Origin: Pegoplata infirma
Lineage: Eukaryota; Arthropoda; Insecta; Diptera; Anthomyiidae
NCBI GenBank assembly: GCA_963921195.1
Contig: OY992537.1
Location: forward strand, 2,442,501-2,506,500
Length of the DNA: 64,000 nt
Direction: 5' to 3'
Part shown: one piece after another, positions 36,273-47,325 of the stretch
Layout of the letters: each line of letters starts with the position of its first letter
How positions within the stretch are numbered: position 1 is the stretch's first letter
Program-made: the position numbers and the translations under genes
The notes under the pieces: model-generated
Told to the model about the DNA's origin: nothing
Databases searched by the model: none
Seen by the model: only the letters and a program-made list of their open reading frames with translations

Positions 36273-37180
36273 CACCGCTCAACAGTCATTTTCCGGTTTG
36301 AATTCTGGTGATCAATTTGAATAGACTTTGATCTCCTGATTCCAAATCTGTACTCCAAATTTTTCCATCACGTCCAGATTTTTAGTTATTCACGGTTAAA
36401 AATGCTAAAAATGACGATTTTTGCATTATTTGAAAGCCTGCACAGCAGCCATTGAGTGGAATACAAATCTGGTATAAAGCGCAAAAGTATTATTTGTCTT
36501 TGGTCTCCAACATAAAAAACAAGTTTTTTCTAATTATTGCGTTTGGTTGCGTTACAATTGCGTTTTAAAATGACTCTGTTAAAATTATAATTTTTGGAAA
36601 ATACCTTAGTTTTTTTTTATATTTTTCAAAGAAAAACTAAAAAAAAATAAATATTTTACAAATTTAAGTTTTCTGTGTTATTTTTCGAATAAACCGGAAA
36701 ATATCTTTAATAGGTTTAAAAGTCTATAAGAAATAATGAACTTTTGCCTAAATTTTGAGCTCATCACAGTAAAGATTGATCATCTGGTTTTTGTTTTAGA
36801 GCCTTTTAAAAATGGTGCTTTTTCTTTTTTGTTTTAGAGCCCTTTAAAAATGGTGCTTTTTCTAAATTTTATCACAGTGTTTTTTTAAAATACATGTTTG
36901 GCCAATAATAGTGCAACAACTTCAAATTTTTTTGATCATATATTTGAGATCATAGTTCAATTCTACTCTGACGCTTTATACCAGATTTTTGTTCCACCCA
37001 GTGGCTGCTGTGAAGGCTTTCAAAAAATGCAAAAATCGCGTTTTTTCGTATTTTCAACCGCGAATAATTAAAATTCTAGACGTGTTGGAAAAATTTGGAG
37101 CACAGATTTGGAATCAGCGAGTCAAAATCTTTAAATTTTGTATCAAACGGAGTCAAAAACCTTCGATTTGTTGAGCGGTG
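36273..37180. mobile_element. 908 bp fold-back element with TAA duplication
   Basis: The ends CACCGCTCAA and TTGAGCGGTG are flanked by TAA (36270-36272, 37181-37183), as in the 6793-8008 fold-back. The arms are imperfect inverted copies (for example GCTCTAAAACA/TGTTTTAGAGC near the centre and CCAAATCTGTACTCC against its inverse). A CTCCAAATTTTTCCATCAC phrase is shared with 60310-60470. Confidence 0.75.
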
Positions 37181-37443
37181 TAATTAACCTTTCAAATAAA
37201 AAAAAAAAAACATAGTGAAAAAAATATTGCGTATTTATTTTTTTTATAGATGTTTAAAGATTGCTCACATTTATGCCATCTTCTTTGTGTAATCCTTTCT
37301 TAAAAAACCATCATGCAAACTTAAGCAAATAAAGTGACTCGCGAACAATTTTTTCTTCTCACATTTACACACCTTAAATTAAAATAAATATCACGCGTGA
37401 ACCATATAAATCACGAAACTATTGTGTCAGGCGCGCATCTCTA

Positions 37444-38992
37444 GTTGAAGGTTTGCTGAATAGGGTGATTCAACACAAAGTAATATAATGACTTTTCTTA
37501 ATATATAATACATCATTAAGTTTCGGAAAATTTCAAAACCTTTATATGTACCTTTAAAAATAAAGTTGAGACTTTTCGAGAAAAAAAAACAGTTTATATA
37601 AAATTTTTCTCTAAATCTGGTAAAATTTTTTTCTGATTCTAAATAAACTTTCTATGAACACATTTTTATCTTGGTGTCACAATTCAGAAATCGACTAAAT
37701 AAAAGGCGTACCTGCAGAGCGTAACAAGAATTTCAGTTCGTCCTTATGCGGTATAATTAAAATAGACGCAAAATACTATAGTAAAAATCTTTATTAGATA
37801 ACACTTCATCTTCAAGCGCCCCTTAGGAAAATGTTATGTGAAGCGGCCTCGAGTGATGCCCTAAAAGGGGTGTTATTGACCCCTGTTGATGTGTTCTAGA
37901 ATGAACTTTGAACATGTAACCGTCTTCTTTAATATTTTTTCCAGTTATCTCCTATTGAATTTCCCTGTAGTTGAAATATGAATATCAATGATATTGATCG
38001 TTTGTGGTCTTGTAGAAAAACAATTAAAATGTCAAAAAAAAAAAAACAAAAGAAAATTCTGCGCAAACATGCGATATGTCATGGTTTCATTTTAGTAGTC
38101 AGTCAGTCATATCCATAAAATAAGAAGGCTTATGAAATCTCTGACAAAAACTCATATAAAATATACAAGATTATATAAGCATTCATATGCAAATTTTGTC
38201 ATGAGACCGACCGACCACCACCACCGACTACCGCCTACGGGTGACCACTGACCTCACTAGAGCAAATGGCTAAAAACCACCTGCTTAACATTTAAAGAGA
38301 GTCGACTAGTGTATTAGAGAAATAAAAGAACAATTATGGTTAGTTACTTTCTTTTTAGCTTAACTAACTTGACTTTTACCAGATTGACTGCCTATGAATG
38401 TGAGTTGTCGTATGTGTGTGTGTGTGTGTGTGTGTAGGAAAGGACATTTGCATTAGGAAGCGTGACACCACTCACTACATATAACAAACACACACACATA
38501 CTACTAACTACTCGTAATGAACACACGTTGTGAACTCATTTTCATTTTAGTCTTACGTTTGACTATAAACTACAAAAAAATGACCAACAACATCCGGTTA
38601 AAATATGATTAGGGAGAAGTGTGCGGTCGGTGGCCGTGTAGTGGAGTAGCTGTTCCTTACTTAGAAATTATGCTCTTATCTAGTTTCCTGTCGTGTTATT
38701 TTTATTCTTTGCTTCACATATATTTCTTTAGCGATTCTCACATTAAAACCTTCACAAACGTTCATACATGTGTATTAAAACTTAAAAAGTTGTCAGTGCT
38801 GTTTCATAATAGATTGTCAAGACATTTATAATAGATGGAATATCTTATCAAACCATATATATTGTGGCAAGAGTTGTACAAACCAGAGCACGTACTAATT
38901 TAATCTTAAAATTATACAATTAATGGATAATTGAGTTTAAAATAATTTCGACAAATATCGGAATGAAAGATAGATATGATGCTGGAAGTTTG
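37444..38992. other. Mostly unique, gene-free region
   Basis: Mixed composition, including a GT microsatellite at 38415-38436 and ACACAC tracts near 38486. No repeat termini recognised. Looks like ordinary intron or intergenic DNA. Confidence 0.4.
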
Positions 38993-38994
38993 TA

Positions 38995-39241
38995 CACTCA
39001 AAAAAATAAAACTGTAAAGTTTACAATTTGTATTTAGTTAAGTCGAGTTAACTTGATTTTTAGCAAATTTTTAGTTAGAATTTTTTAACTACTTTTTTTT
39101 AGTTAAGTTTAATTTACGAAAATACTAGTTTTAAACAAATTTTGAATTAATTTTTTTTGCTGACTTTAAAACTGAGTTAACGAATTTTTACTAATTAATT
39201 TGCTGATTTTTCGTAACATATTTGTTAAGTGAAAAAAAATG
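38995..39241. mobile_element. CACTC-family TIR element, partial
   Basis: It begins TA CACTCAAAAAAATAAAACTG and contains TTAGTTAAGTTTAATTTACG words. A possible degenerate right end, TTTGTTAAGTG, lies near 39231. The next stretch has a different word. Confidence 0.45.
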
Positions 39242-39246
39242 ATTAC

Positions 39247-39740
39247 CAGGGAAACAAAAATATGCTCTAAAAAAACACGCTTTATGCGCTTAAAAAATGT
39301 CCTAAACAACAGAAAATATGCTCTAAAAACATTAAAAATATGCTCTTAAAAAAGGTATGTCCCCTTTTTTGCGCTGTTTTTTACAATTTGTTAGAGAATA
39401 TACCCAATAAATACCGTTATGTGGGATTTTTAGAGGGTTTATATGTTCTACAAAAATAATTGCCTTAATATTTTCAACAAAATTGCTGAATATACCCTAC
39501 AGAACCCCGTAATTTTGGAAAAAGTTTGAAATTGTTGTTTAATGTAATTGTTTTTCTAAGCAGAGTTACCAGATATTTTAAACTGAGAAGAAAACAGAAC
39601 CAAAACAAACATTTCAATACACTTACAAAATTAAAAAATTTTAAAAGTAAGTGTTGTTATAAAAAAAATTGGGAAAGACTGCTCTAAAAATTTTAAATAT
39701 GGCCTAAAAATTAAAAAAAAAAAATCTCTAAAAATTGAAA
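39247..39740. repeat. Fragment with ATGCTCTAAAA words
   Basis: It begins CAGGGAAACAAAAATATGC, which looks hAT-like, and repeats ATATGCTCTAAAAA words. No inverted right end was found, so it is probably a truncated element. Confidence 0.4.
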
Positions 39741-39807
39741 AAATGCGAATAAAACGATTCCAGCGTTCCGAAATTAAGGATAATAGGTCTTTCTTTGAGA
39801 TGACATT

Positions 39808-40286
39808 TCATAATCCCCACGAACATACTCCCCATTTCCGTTATGGAAATTATGACCAAAAGGAATTCAGTCCAAAATTATATGGATATAATCCCAATAA
39901 GGAATAGAAAAAATTCCCAGATTTATGGGGGAAATGACCACGTTACAAAAAGCCATAGTCCCCATGACAGGGACTATGTCTGGTTAATTGTTGATCATAA
40001 TCCATATAATGATTTTTTTTTTTGTTTTAAAGTTTTTCTGCGTAGTCTCCCTGCAGACGGCCTTAGGGATTAAGAACTTCATGCATTAGGATGGGTTAAA
40101 TTCGCAAAACAAAGGGGTTACGACCGAAATTATGAATGGGGATTATGATCGAAGTTTCGGTCGAAGTGCCAACAGATCCCCATTGGGATTATATACGTTT
40201 TGGAAATGGTAATTGTCCCCACAACTAATGTAGGGATTATAACCGCGATGCATTTGGTCATAATCATGTTCGTGGGGATTACTACC
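39808..40286. mobile_element. TIR-like element with ATAATCCC words
   Basis: The inverted blocks CATAATCCCCACGAACAT and ATGTTCGTGGGGATTACTA enclose repeated ATAATCCCNAT and GGGGATTATGAC words. A related fragment lies at 30670-30770. The exact ends are not resolved. Confidence 0.5.
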
Positions 40287-41520
40287 GGCCACCTTCCGTA
40301 GAACAACTTCTACGAAAGCCATACTGTCGATCGCTCAAAAGTGAAAATCATGAGGTTCCATTTAGTGATTCCAATAACGGGTATCTGCACACATAATTTT
40401 CTTTATCAAAGAACAGCTTTTGGACTACTCTGCTAAGTTATTCAAAAGAATATTTAACTTTTATTTAGCTTGGTCTCACGCAAGATTTTCTACAAGGCAA
40501 AAAACATGAATATAGGATTTTATAGACTTTTCTAAAACTTTTCTTTTTTCGTGTCTGTAATTTACGACAATATGACTATCATTAAGGAGCTCTACTACAA
40601 CAATGACGACGATGGCAAGTGTATGTCCAACTAATGATAACAATCTTTAGGTGATATATGGCAAAGTCATATTCAACTTTAGTTTCTAGCCAAGACAATT
40701 ATTTGTTGGCCGCAAAACGAAAAAAAAATGACACGTGTATTCTGCTCATTTTGAAATGCATGTTCGCACATAAATCCACTTTACTGTGAAAGGATATCAT
40801 AAAGAAAAGTTAATTTTAGGTCGATTTACTCATGTGTCACGAACTTAATTTTCATTCATTCATTTTTTTTGCTGTTTTTTAATGTTTTACTTTGCTTTAT
40901 TTCCCTTTTAGACTTGGATGGACAATAAAGTTAGCAACTATCATTATTGTCTGCTTCCTTATTCTTTTGGAGGGTATTGTTTACAGTCATATACATAACA
41001 TATTTTTTTTCCAATAAATGAAAATGTTTGTAAGTTAAGATTTCTGTATTTCATAACTTAAGTTAAGGTGGTCGAAGACGGTCTGCTACTCCAAGACTAG
41101 TAAAGTTTAAAGGGTTTTTTTTTTACATACGACTCTACTTTTAAAGTTCTTTGTAAAAAACAATCAGTTTGTTTTTGTAGCAAGATATTCTTACTACATT
41201 TCTCGTACGTGACAAATTGCCAGATAGTATTGAAGTGGTGCATCCATTTGTGACAATTACTTTTTGCATCACCGTATTGTGAGAGTGGCAAACAATCTTT
41301 TTTAAGAAAATAAAATTATTTGCGCATGCGTGCATTTTTCGGTCATTTAAAATCAGTGGCTGTGATGAACTGATGAGCTTTTTTCATAAATGAATTCTAT
41401 TAAAAAAAAAAACACTTGTTACTGATGTTGCACACCGAAAAAATAATGAAACATTGAACGTAACTTTCGTCAGCATTTTTAAAATACTTAAGTATAGATT
41501 TTTGAAAATTAACGATATTA
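40287..41520. other. Mostly unique, gene-free region with one exon candidate
   Basis: Mixed composition with no element ends recognised. It contains the splice-like segment at 40912-40973. Confidence 0.4.
40912..40973 (+). CDS. Candidate internal exon encoding a membrane segment
   Basis: An acceptor-like TTTATTTCCCTTTTAG ends at 40911 and a possible donor GAGG|GTATTG lies at 40974. One frame reads LGWTIKLATIIIVCFLILLE, which would make a plausible membrane-spanning helix. AT-rich DNA often yields hydrophobic frames by chance, so support is weak. Confidence 0.15.
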
Positions 41521-41802
41521 AAAAGAATCCTTCGTAACACTGTCTGTCGCAAACTTACTGGCCTAATTACGGGATACAATGACTGTGCTCGTCATATGAC
41601 GAGATTGGGTGTCTTATCAGACACTCTTTGTGCAGCTAGTCTTGAGGATGAGGACACAACAGAACACTACGTCTGTTATTGCCCAGCGTTCTCAAGAGCA
41701 AGACTGCGGATAATGGGCTCTGATATTTTGTCGATGGACATGGTCCATGGACTTCCCTTGTCTGACTTTCTCAGGTTTGTGAAAGCAATTGAGAAGTTCT
41801 GA
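41521..41802 (+). pseudogene. 3' end of non-LTR retrotransposon pol
   Basis: An open frame from about 41521 to TGA at 41800-41802 reads KLTGLITGYNDCARHMTRLG, then EDEDTTEHYVCYCPAFSRAR. This is the post-RNase H tail common in insect non-LTR pol proteins (H-x-x-RLG, then Cys and E-H-x-x-C-x-CP). The first Cys pair of the usual motif is partly lost. It is 5'-truncated. The 3' UTR to about 41945 ends in short TCAAC repeats and resembles 12340-12510, so both are one family. Confidence 0.75.
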
Positions 41803-41950
41803 GCAAGCACCTTTCACTCTCTTTAAACTTTCTCTCATTCTTTACTAATCTTTCCTTCTAGGGTATGGAACAATGGACTATTTTGAGTCTGAGCGCCATG
41901 GAATCGCCTAGCTTTCTTTCAAGGCTTGTATAACCCACCTTCAACTCAAC
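41803..41950 (+). repeat. 3' UTR of the retrotransposon relic
   Basis: It contains CTAGGGTATGGAACAATGG and GCGCCATGGAATCGCCTAG and ends in CAACTCAACTCAAC. It resembles the minus strand of 12340-12510. Confidence 0.65.
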
Positions 41951-42182
41951 TCAACATTTTTTTTTCGTAGATACACGGAAGTTTTTTCAGGAATATATAT
42001 TTTTTAATTCGAGAATTAAATTTTAAAATGGAAAATAATATCATAAAAAAAAATAAATTGACCAATCACAAACGCCTGTCACCTTTGTGAGGAAATGCCT
42101 CAAGCTGTGATACATCACAACCCATTCTATCAGGCGCGTATCCAGGGGGGAGAATGGGATTTCTCCCCCCCCCCAAAACCAT

Positions 42183-42290
42183 TTCAAAAAAAAAAAAAAG
42201 GAAAGGAAAGGAAAAGAAAAAAAGAAAATAGAAAGAAAGGGAAAGGAAAATGAAAAAAAGAAGTGAAAGAAAAAAGAAAGAAAATGACAA
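42183..42290. repeat. Purine-rich tract (GGAAAGGAAAAG)
   Basis: About 110 bases of nearly pure A/G on this strand, preceded by a C-run at 42167. Low complexity; it creates a poly-Phe/Ser frame on the minus strand. Confidence 0.8.
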
Positions 42291-42562
42291 GGACCAAAAA
42301 CCCTTAAGGAGAGTTATGTATATGTGTGCTGATGACTTACGTCAGCACGCATAGCCTCTATCATTAGAAATTTTTTACATCCTTAGGATAAAATGTTTCA
42401 GAATTTAGAAAATTTCATATGAGAAACTTATATGTCAATAGAGTCGTGGACATTTTTTAACCGAATAACTTTCCTTATCATTTTCTTAGGAAAAAGTATT
42501 GTCTCAAATATTTTCTATAGTTCAGTAGTGACTTTCATTCGAGCAAGTCGTTTTTTTTTCTA

Positions 42563-43975
42563 ATGCAGTCTAACGCCAATTGTGGTAGTTGTAGTAAAGC
42601 AATCGGTGGTGTTTTCGTAAGGTGCCAAAATTGCTGTGGTCTCTTTGATAAATTGTGTGCCGGTGTAAACAGTGAACATGTTTATGAGCTTCTTAAATTT
42701 AATAAAAATTATTCCTATAATTGTAATAATTGCGCTTATTCTTTAAAAGATTTAAATGCTGTTTTATCAATGTTATCCAACGAAATAAGAGAGTTAAAAT
42801 CTCTTTTTCATGCCCATATTAAGAACAATGCTGATGAAAGTGTTTTAAATTATAATAAAACAATCAAAAATGCCAATAATGACTTACAAGAAAAAGGTCG
42901 TTCACCTTCGCCTAATTCTTTTTCATTAATCTCTGCTGCTAATTTTTCTGATGGTCGATCTGTTAAGGCCTAGGCACTTGAGCGCTACTGGAGCGGTGCT
43001 GTAGCGTGACCGGCTGTTGTATTTTTCAAGCACTTACTGATTCCGTTTCAACGTGTCATATTAATTTACAAATTTAATTTAAAAAAGTGGTTATTTGTGT
43101 TTTTTTTATTTTATATTTACAGAAAAACGTTTTTTTTTCGTTTATTAATATTTATTTGTCAATTCTGCCACAAAAATAAATTTTAACACAAAATAAAAAA
43201 TAAAATCAGCTGACACGTAAAACGTACGGAAAATCAAAATTTTCTAGGTTCGGCCGCTACAGCACCGTCACGTATTCGTTTAAGTAAGTACCTATTTCTA
43301 TTTATTTTAATACAAGCTAACGTATCAGCTGACTCGTCTCCGAACCGTATTCGCTCAAGTAATTATGCCTTTAATTCAATGCTGTTGTTGTTCCTGCTTT
43401 AAATGATGATGCAAATCATAATGCTGTTGTTGTTGCTACTGAACGAAGAGATGATAGTAAAAAGAGCCTTGCTAATAACGATGATTATGATGGTAGTGTT
43501 AATACACCAGATGATCGTAATGTAAAAGTTTTGACCTCTACTAGTTCTCGTATACGAAGAGAGTGCATTTGTGAAAATACAAACGCAATTACAGCAAATA
43601 CTTCTGCTAAAGATCATATCCCAGTAAACAACTCTAGTTGGATTAATGTCAACAAAAAGAGTCGGAAACACGTTATTGTTGGAGACAACAATAACAAAGA
43701 TTTAGATGTTATTGCTAGTAAGAAATGGGTTCACCTTTCTTTCTTTAAGCCTAATGTAATTGCTGAACAAATTATGGACTATATAGTGGAATATTCCAAA
43801 ATAGGAAAATACCATTTGGAATGCTACAAATTAGTTAAAGTTAATACGGATTTGAAAACTCTGTGAAAAATTTCTTTCAAAGTTGGTATCACCGCTGGAC
43901 TTTATAAGGAGCTGTTTAAGCCTTCTATGTGGCCGGCTAATACGAACGTGCGTATTTTTCGATTTTTTAATTTTA
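42563..43975 (+). pseudogene. ORF1-type retroelement protein relic, split by a MITE
   Basis: The first part (42563-42964) encodes a Cys-rich PHD-like finger: C-x2-C at residues 8-11, C-x2-C at 21-24, a further Cys at 32 and C-x2-C near 53-57, with the usual His apparently replaced. A probable coiled coil follows (around residues 62-90). A 405-bp element at 42966-43370 then interrupts it. The second part (43375-43975) is Asn/Asp-rich and ends in a block with KKWVHLSFFKPNV and CYKLVKVNTD, followed by an in-frame TGA at 43864 and more of the domain. The halves do not join in frame. The layout fits insect non-LTR ORF1 proteins. Non-functional. Confidence 0.65.
42966..43370. mobile_element. PIF/Harbinger-like MITE, 405 bp
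   Basis: The ends AGGCCTAGGCACTTGAGCG and CGCTCAAGTAATTATGCCT are flanked by TTA (42963-42965, 43371-43373). GCTACAGCACCGTCACG and its inverse, and TCAGCTGAC repeats, are inside. It interrupts the ORF1-like relic. Confidence 0.8.
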
Positions 43976-44007
43976 ATATGTATAAATTTATAGTGCATTT
44001 CATTTTT

Positions 44008-45046
44008 TTATACCCTCCACTCTAGTGATAGAGGGTATATATAAGTTTGTCATTCCGTTTGTAACACCTCGAAATATTGGTCTAGGACCCCATAAAGTAT
44101 ATATATTTATGATCCTCGATCGATTTTAAGTCGATCTAGCGATGTCCGTCCGTTCGTCCGTCCGTCCGTCCGTCTGTCTGTCTGTCCGTAGAAAACACGC
44201 TAACTTTTGAAAGACTTTACAGAGGCTACTGAAGTTTGGCATATATGTTTGTCATTTACCTGGTCAGGTTGGTATTGCAATCCAGCCAAATCGGTCCAGT
44301 GGTTCAAAAGTTATGAGCAAAAGTGTAAATTTCGGCAAGGGTGTTTCGCGAATTTACGAGATAAAAAACACGATAACTTTCGAAAGACAATAATGAGACT
44401 ACTGAAGCTTGGCATGTATCTTTGCCGTTCCCCGGGCCTATTTGGTTTTAAATTTCAGCTCAATCGGTCCAGTGGTTCAAAAGTTATAAGCAAAACCCTG
44501 AATTTCAAATTAGTTTCATCTAAAATGCCACGTGTTTTAACAAGTTTTAAAAGCATTGGTGGTAACTAAACAATGCTTTTCAAACTTGTTTAAATTTTAA
44601 GCAATGCGTTTTAAACTTGTTTAGTTTTAAAAGCATTGGTAATTTAAAAACCACACTCGAAAAAAATTTTACACTCAAAAAAAATTTTACACTCAAAAAA
44701 AAATTTTACACTCAAAAAAAATGTACACAAAAAAATTTAGTTTTTTTTTTTTACAAAAATTACAATATTTTGTGTACATACGTTCGTGCATTCGCTCAGA
44801 AATATTTTTACAGTAAAAAAAACATTACACTCGAAAAAAATTTTACACTCAAAAAAAAAATAGTAATTTTTCTTTTTTTTTTTTTTTTAAATTACAAAAA
44901 AAAGAGTTTTTTACTCAAAATAAAATATTTCTAATCAAAATTGTTAATTTTTTCACGTTAATAAATGTACTACCCTTTAAAAAAAATGCATTGTGGAGGG
45001 TATTCATAGATTCGGCAAAGTCGAATTTAACTTTTCTACTTGTTTT
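44008..45046 (+). mobile_element. DINE-1/Helentron-like element, TACCCTCCAC subtype
   Basis: It is a sibling of 29283-29896, with a 5' stem ATACCCTC/GAGGGTAT, a GTCCGTCCGTCCGTCTGTC microsatellite near 44150-44190, GTGGAGGGTATT, a 3' hairpin ATTCGGCAAAGTCGAAT and the end CTACTTGTTTTT. A segment of about 160 bases (ACACGCTAACTTTTGAAAG ... GTCCAGTGGTTCAAAAGTTA) is tandemly duplicated at 44188-44350 and 44366-44500. An array of CACTC ends is inserted at 44650-44955. Confidence 0.75.
44650..44955 (+). repeat. Tandem array of CACTC-type termini
   Basis: TTTTACACTCAAAAAAAA is repeated four times (one as CACTCG) at 44650-44720 and again twice at 44825-44860. Termini that normally occur once per element end are here in direct tandem. 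The right part matches the minus strand of 21420-21570. Confidence 0.7.
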
Positions 45047-45079
45047 TATATTAATCTTAGTCTGTAAGGAATTTTGTTC

Positions 45080-45620
45080 CATTGACTACAAATAAATAAT
45101 AAAAACTGTCTAAGAATTCAAGACTTTACCATTAGAAAATATGTTGATACTTATGTTTTTGACTCTGAATGTCAGAATTTTCGATTGAAAAACTATCTCA
45201 AATTTTAGGGAAAATGTCTTATAACTTATCTATATAAAAAACGCTCAGCCAATGAGAATTCTTTATTAGAAAAAATGTTTCAGTATCTGACAAGAATTTT
45301 TCTACAAATAAATTTTTTAGAATCGAACAAATTTTTAAGAATGTGAAAATTTCTTTTTTTAAAAAAATCTTTGAGAATCTACGAATTTTTGTTAGGACAA
45401 GTTTATCAAAATCTATCTCTTTTGTATGCAAAATCTCTCATAATCTGAAATTTTTTGTTGCTAGATTCTAAGAATTTTTCTATAGGAAATGTGTCTCTGA
45501 ATACGGAATTTTTTCTTTTGAAATTGTGTCCAACAATAATTAATTTTCTATGTCAAAAATTTTTGAAATTATAAGAAATTGCCTTGGAAAACATTAGATG
45601 TCATTAAAACCGTAATATTT
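45080..45620. repeat. Degenerate periodic repeat (AGAATTTTTCTA words)
   Basis: Phrases like TCTGACAAGAATTTTTCTA followed by AAAATGTNTCT recur every 40 to 55 bases. The same style continues at 46495-46620, on the other side of the 45626-46492 insertion, and more weakly at 42370-42540. Confidence 0.5.
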
Positions 45621-45625
45621 TTCTA

Positions 45626-46492
45626 CACTCAAAATATTACATTAGTAGATTTACTAATTTTTTTTGCTAATGCTGGTAAGCTAACTTTTAGCAAATTTTT
45701 AGTTGATATTAGCATGTTAGCAAAAATATCTTGTAAACTTAGCGCATTAGCAATTTTAAACAAAATTTTAACTATTTTTTTTTGCTAGATTTAAAATTAA
45801 GTTGACCAAATTTTTACAAGCTTTTTTGCTAATATTAGCAAAATAAATGGTAAATTTTTTTTTATTTTCAGAAAACTTAAAATGGCGCTATCTTGGAAAC
45901 TAAGCCAGATAGAGCAAAATGGAGGCCATTTTTGGTTCTCGAGCTCTCCATAGTATCGCCGGTCCTCTTCACATGTGTGGACCCTAATGGGCCCTAACTT
46001 TGAATCCAAAAAAGTTAGCATTCCCGAAAATTTTAAAATGCTCATATCTCGGTAAATATTGCCGACACAACAAAAAGTTTGTAGCCCTCAACACATAGAA
46101 CAAGACCGCAAAATAGTCAAAAGCTCTCCGAGTAATATTTTAGTTATCGAGTTTTTTAATTCTCAAGACCTCAGTGGTCCCCTATAATCACGTATCTCAA
46201 AAACTAAGCAAGGTAGAGCGAAACGGACACAAATTTTGGATCAAAAACTATGACGATTTTTAAGGAAACCAACTAGGCCTAGGCCCATCGGGGTCTGGAC
46301 CTATCGGGTCCGAACTCAATGGGGTCCTCAGATGTGTATGAACTAAGTTAAAAAAAAAAAAAAATTTGTTAACTAATTATTGGCAAAACATTATTGCTAA
46401 CTTTAGCAAAAAAATTGTGGGTTCAAAATCAGCAAATTTTCTTGTAGGTTTACAAGCTTTTTTTGCTAACATTACAGTTTTTTTTTTGAGTG
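45626..46492. mobile_element. CACTC-family TIR element, TTAGCAAAA subtype
   Basis: The ends CACTCAAAATATTAC and TTTTTTTTGAGTG are flanked by TA (45624-45625, 46493-46494). It is a close relative of 993-1828 in arms and core, in the same orientation. The minus-strand frame in the core reads a peptide closely similar to the one at 1180-1419. Confidence 0.85.
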
Positions 46493-46625
46493 TATATTAA
46501 AATACTACAAAATTTAGATTTTATTTTTGGAAAAGTGTATCAAAATTTCTTCATAAAATGTTTAAGAAACTGATACTTTTTTAGTATCTGATAATTTTCT
46601 TTTACGATATATGTTTCAGGATTTA

Positions 46626-47049
46626 GAGTCCCCGCACAACAATGTCGGTGACGTTTTTTTCATACAAATTTGACATGAAAAAAGGCTCGATCGATAACCG
46701 CCAGAATAAAATCAATTTTATTTTTGTGTCGGTTTTTCTCTCCCTCTCTTAATTTTTGATATGAAAATGTTGCCCTTTTTTATAAATATTTCGATTATTT
46801 TCGATAAAGTAAACAAAAAAATAAAAAAAAAAATATCTCTAAAAAAATGTTAAAATTTTAAAAAAAAATAGGAAAAAAACGAATCAATATGAAAAAATCC
46901 TATAAATTTAATTAAAAAAGTGTTGAAAAGTGAAAAAATAGTGTAAAAATCAACAGATGACAGAATTTTCCGCTGCCGTCTTTGTTTTGCGCATATACTC
47001 TCTCATGACCGAAAACGTCAACCGCTCCGACATTGTTGTGCGGGGACTC
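46626..47049. mobile_element. PIF/Harbinger-like MITE, 424 bp
   Basis: The ends GAGTCCCCGCACAACAATGT and ACATTGTTGTGCGGGGACTC are nearly perfect inverted repeats flanked by TTA (46623-46625, 47050-47052). The centre is AT-rich and non-coding. Confidence 0.85.
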
Positions 47050-47089
47050 TTAAGAGGTGTTTGAGTTCTTAAGGGTGAAACTTTTCTCC

Positions 47090-47325
47090 CCCAGTCCGAT
47101 TTGGGCCATTTTTAAACTTAAATTATGACCATAAAAAATATTTGTGCCAAACTTCAGGAGTCTATCTTGGACTGCACCGTACTTTCCACAGACGGACGGA
47201 CATCGCTAGAATGTCTTAGAACCGTTTAAGGATCAATAATATGCATATTTTATAGGATTCTATACTGATACTTCTGTGCGATACACACGTAATGACAAAG
47301 TAATATGGTTGGAGGGTAAATAAAA
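47090..47325 (-). repeat. DINE-1/mini-me-like fragment
   Basis: The minus strand carries GTCCGTCCGTCTGTGG, GATCCTTAAACGG and GAATCCTATAAAATATGC, in the order seen in the 5280 and 29283 copies. The end GGTTGGAGGGTA near 47315 corresponds to the CCCTCCAC start of the family. Confidence 0.6.

Larger units (their letters stand above)
34822..37443. mobile_element. CACTCACG-family hAT-like element, old, with two insertions
   Basis: The left end TAGAGATGGGCCCGTGAGTG and right end GGCGCGCATCTCTA are inverted. The flanks match at only 5 of 8 bases, so it is an old copy or the pairing is coincidental. It hosts 34968-35757 and 36273-37180. Confidence 0.5.

Noticed and set aside
42066..42290. Minus-strand frame with long Phe/Ser/Leu run
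   Set aside because: A product of the GGAAAGGAAAAG purine tract.
44207..44569. 120-codon open frame
   Set aside because: It lies inside the tandemly duplicated part of a DINE-1-like element, and the other copies do not keep the frame.
44617..44934. 105-codon Lys/Phe-rich frame
   Set aside because: Translation of the CACTC-terminus array; repeat-driven.
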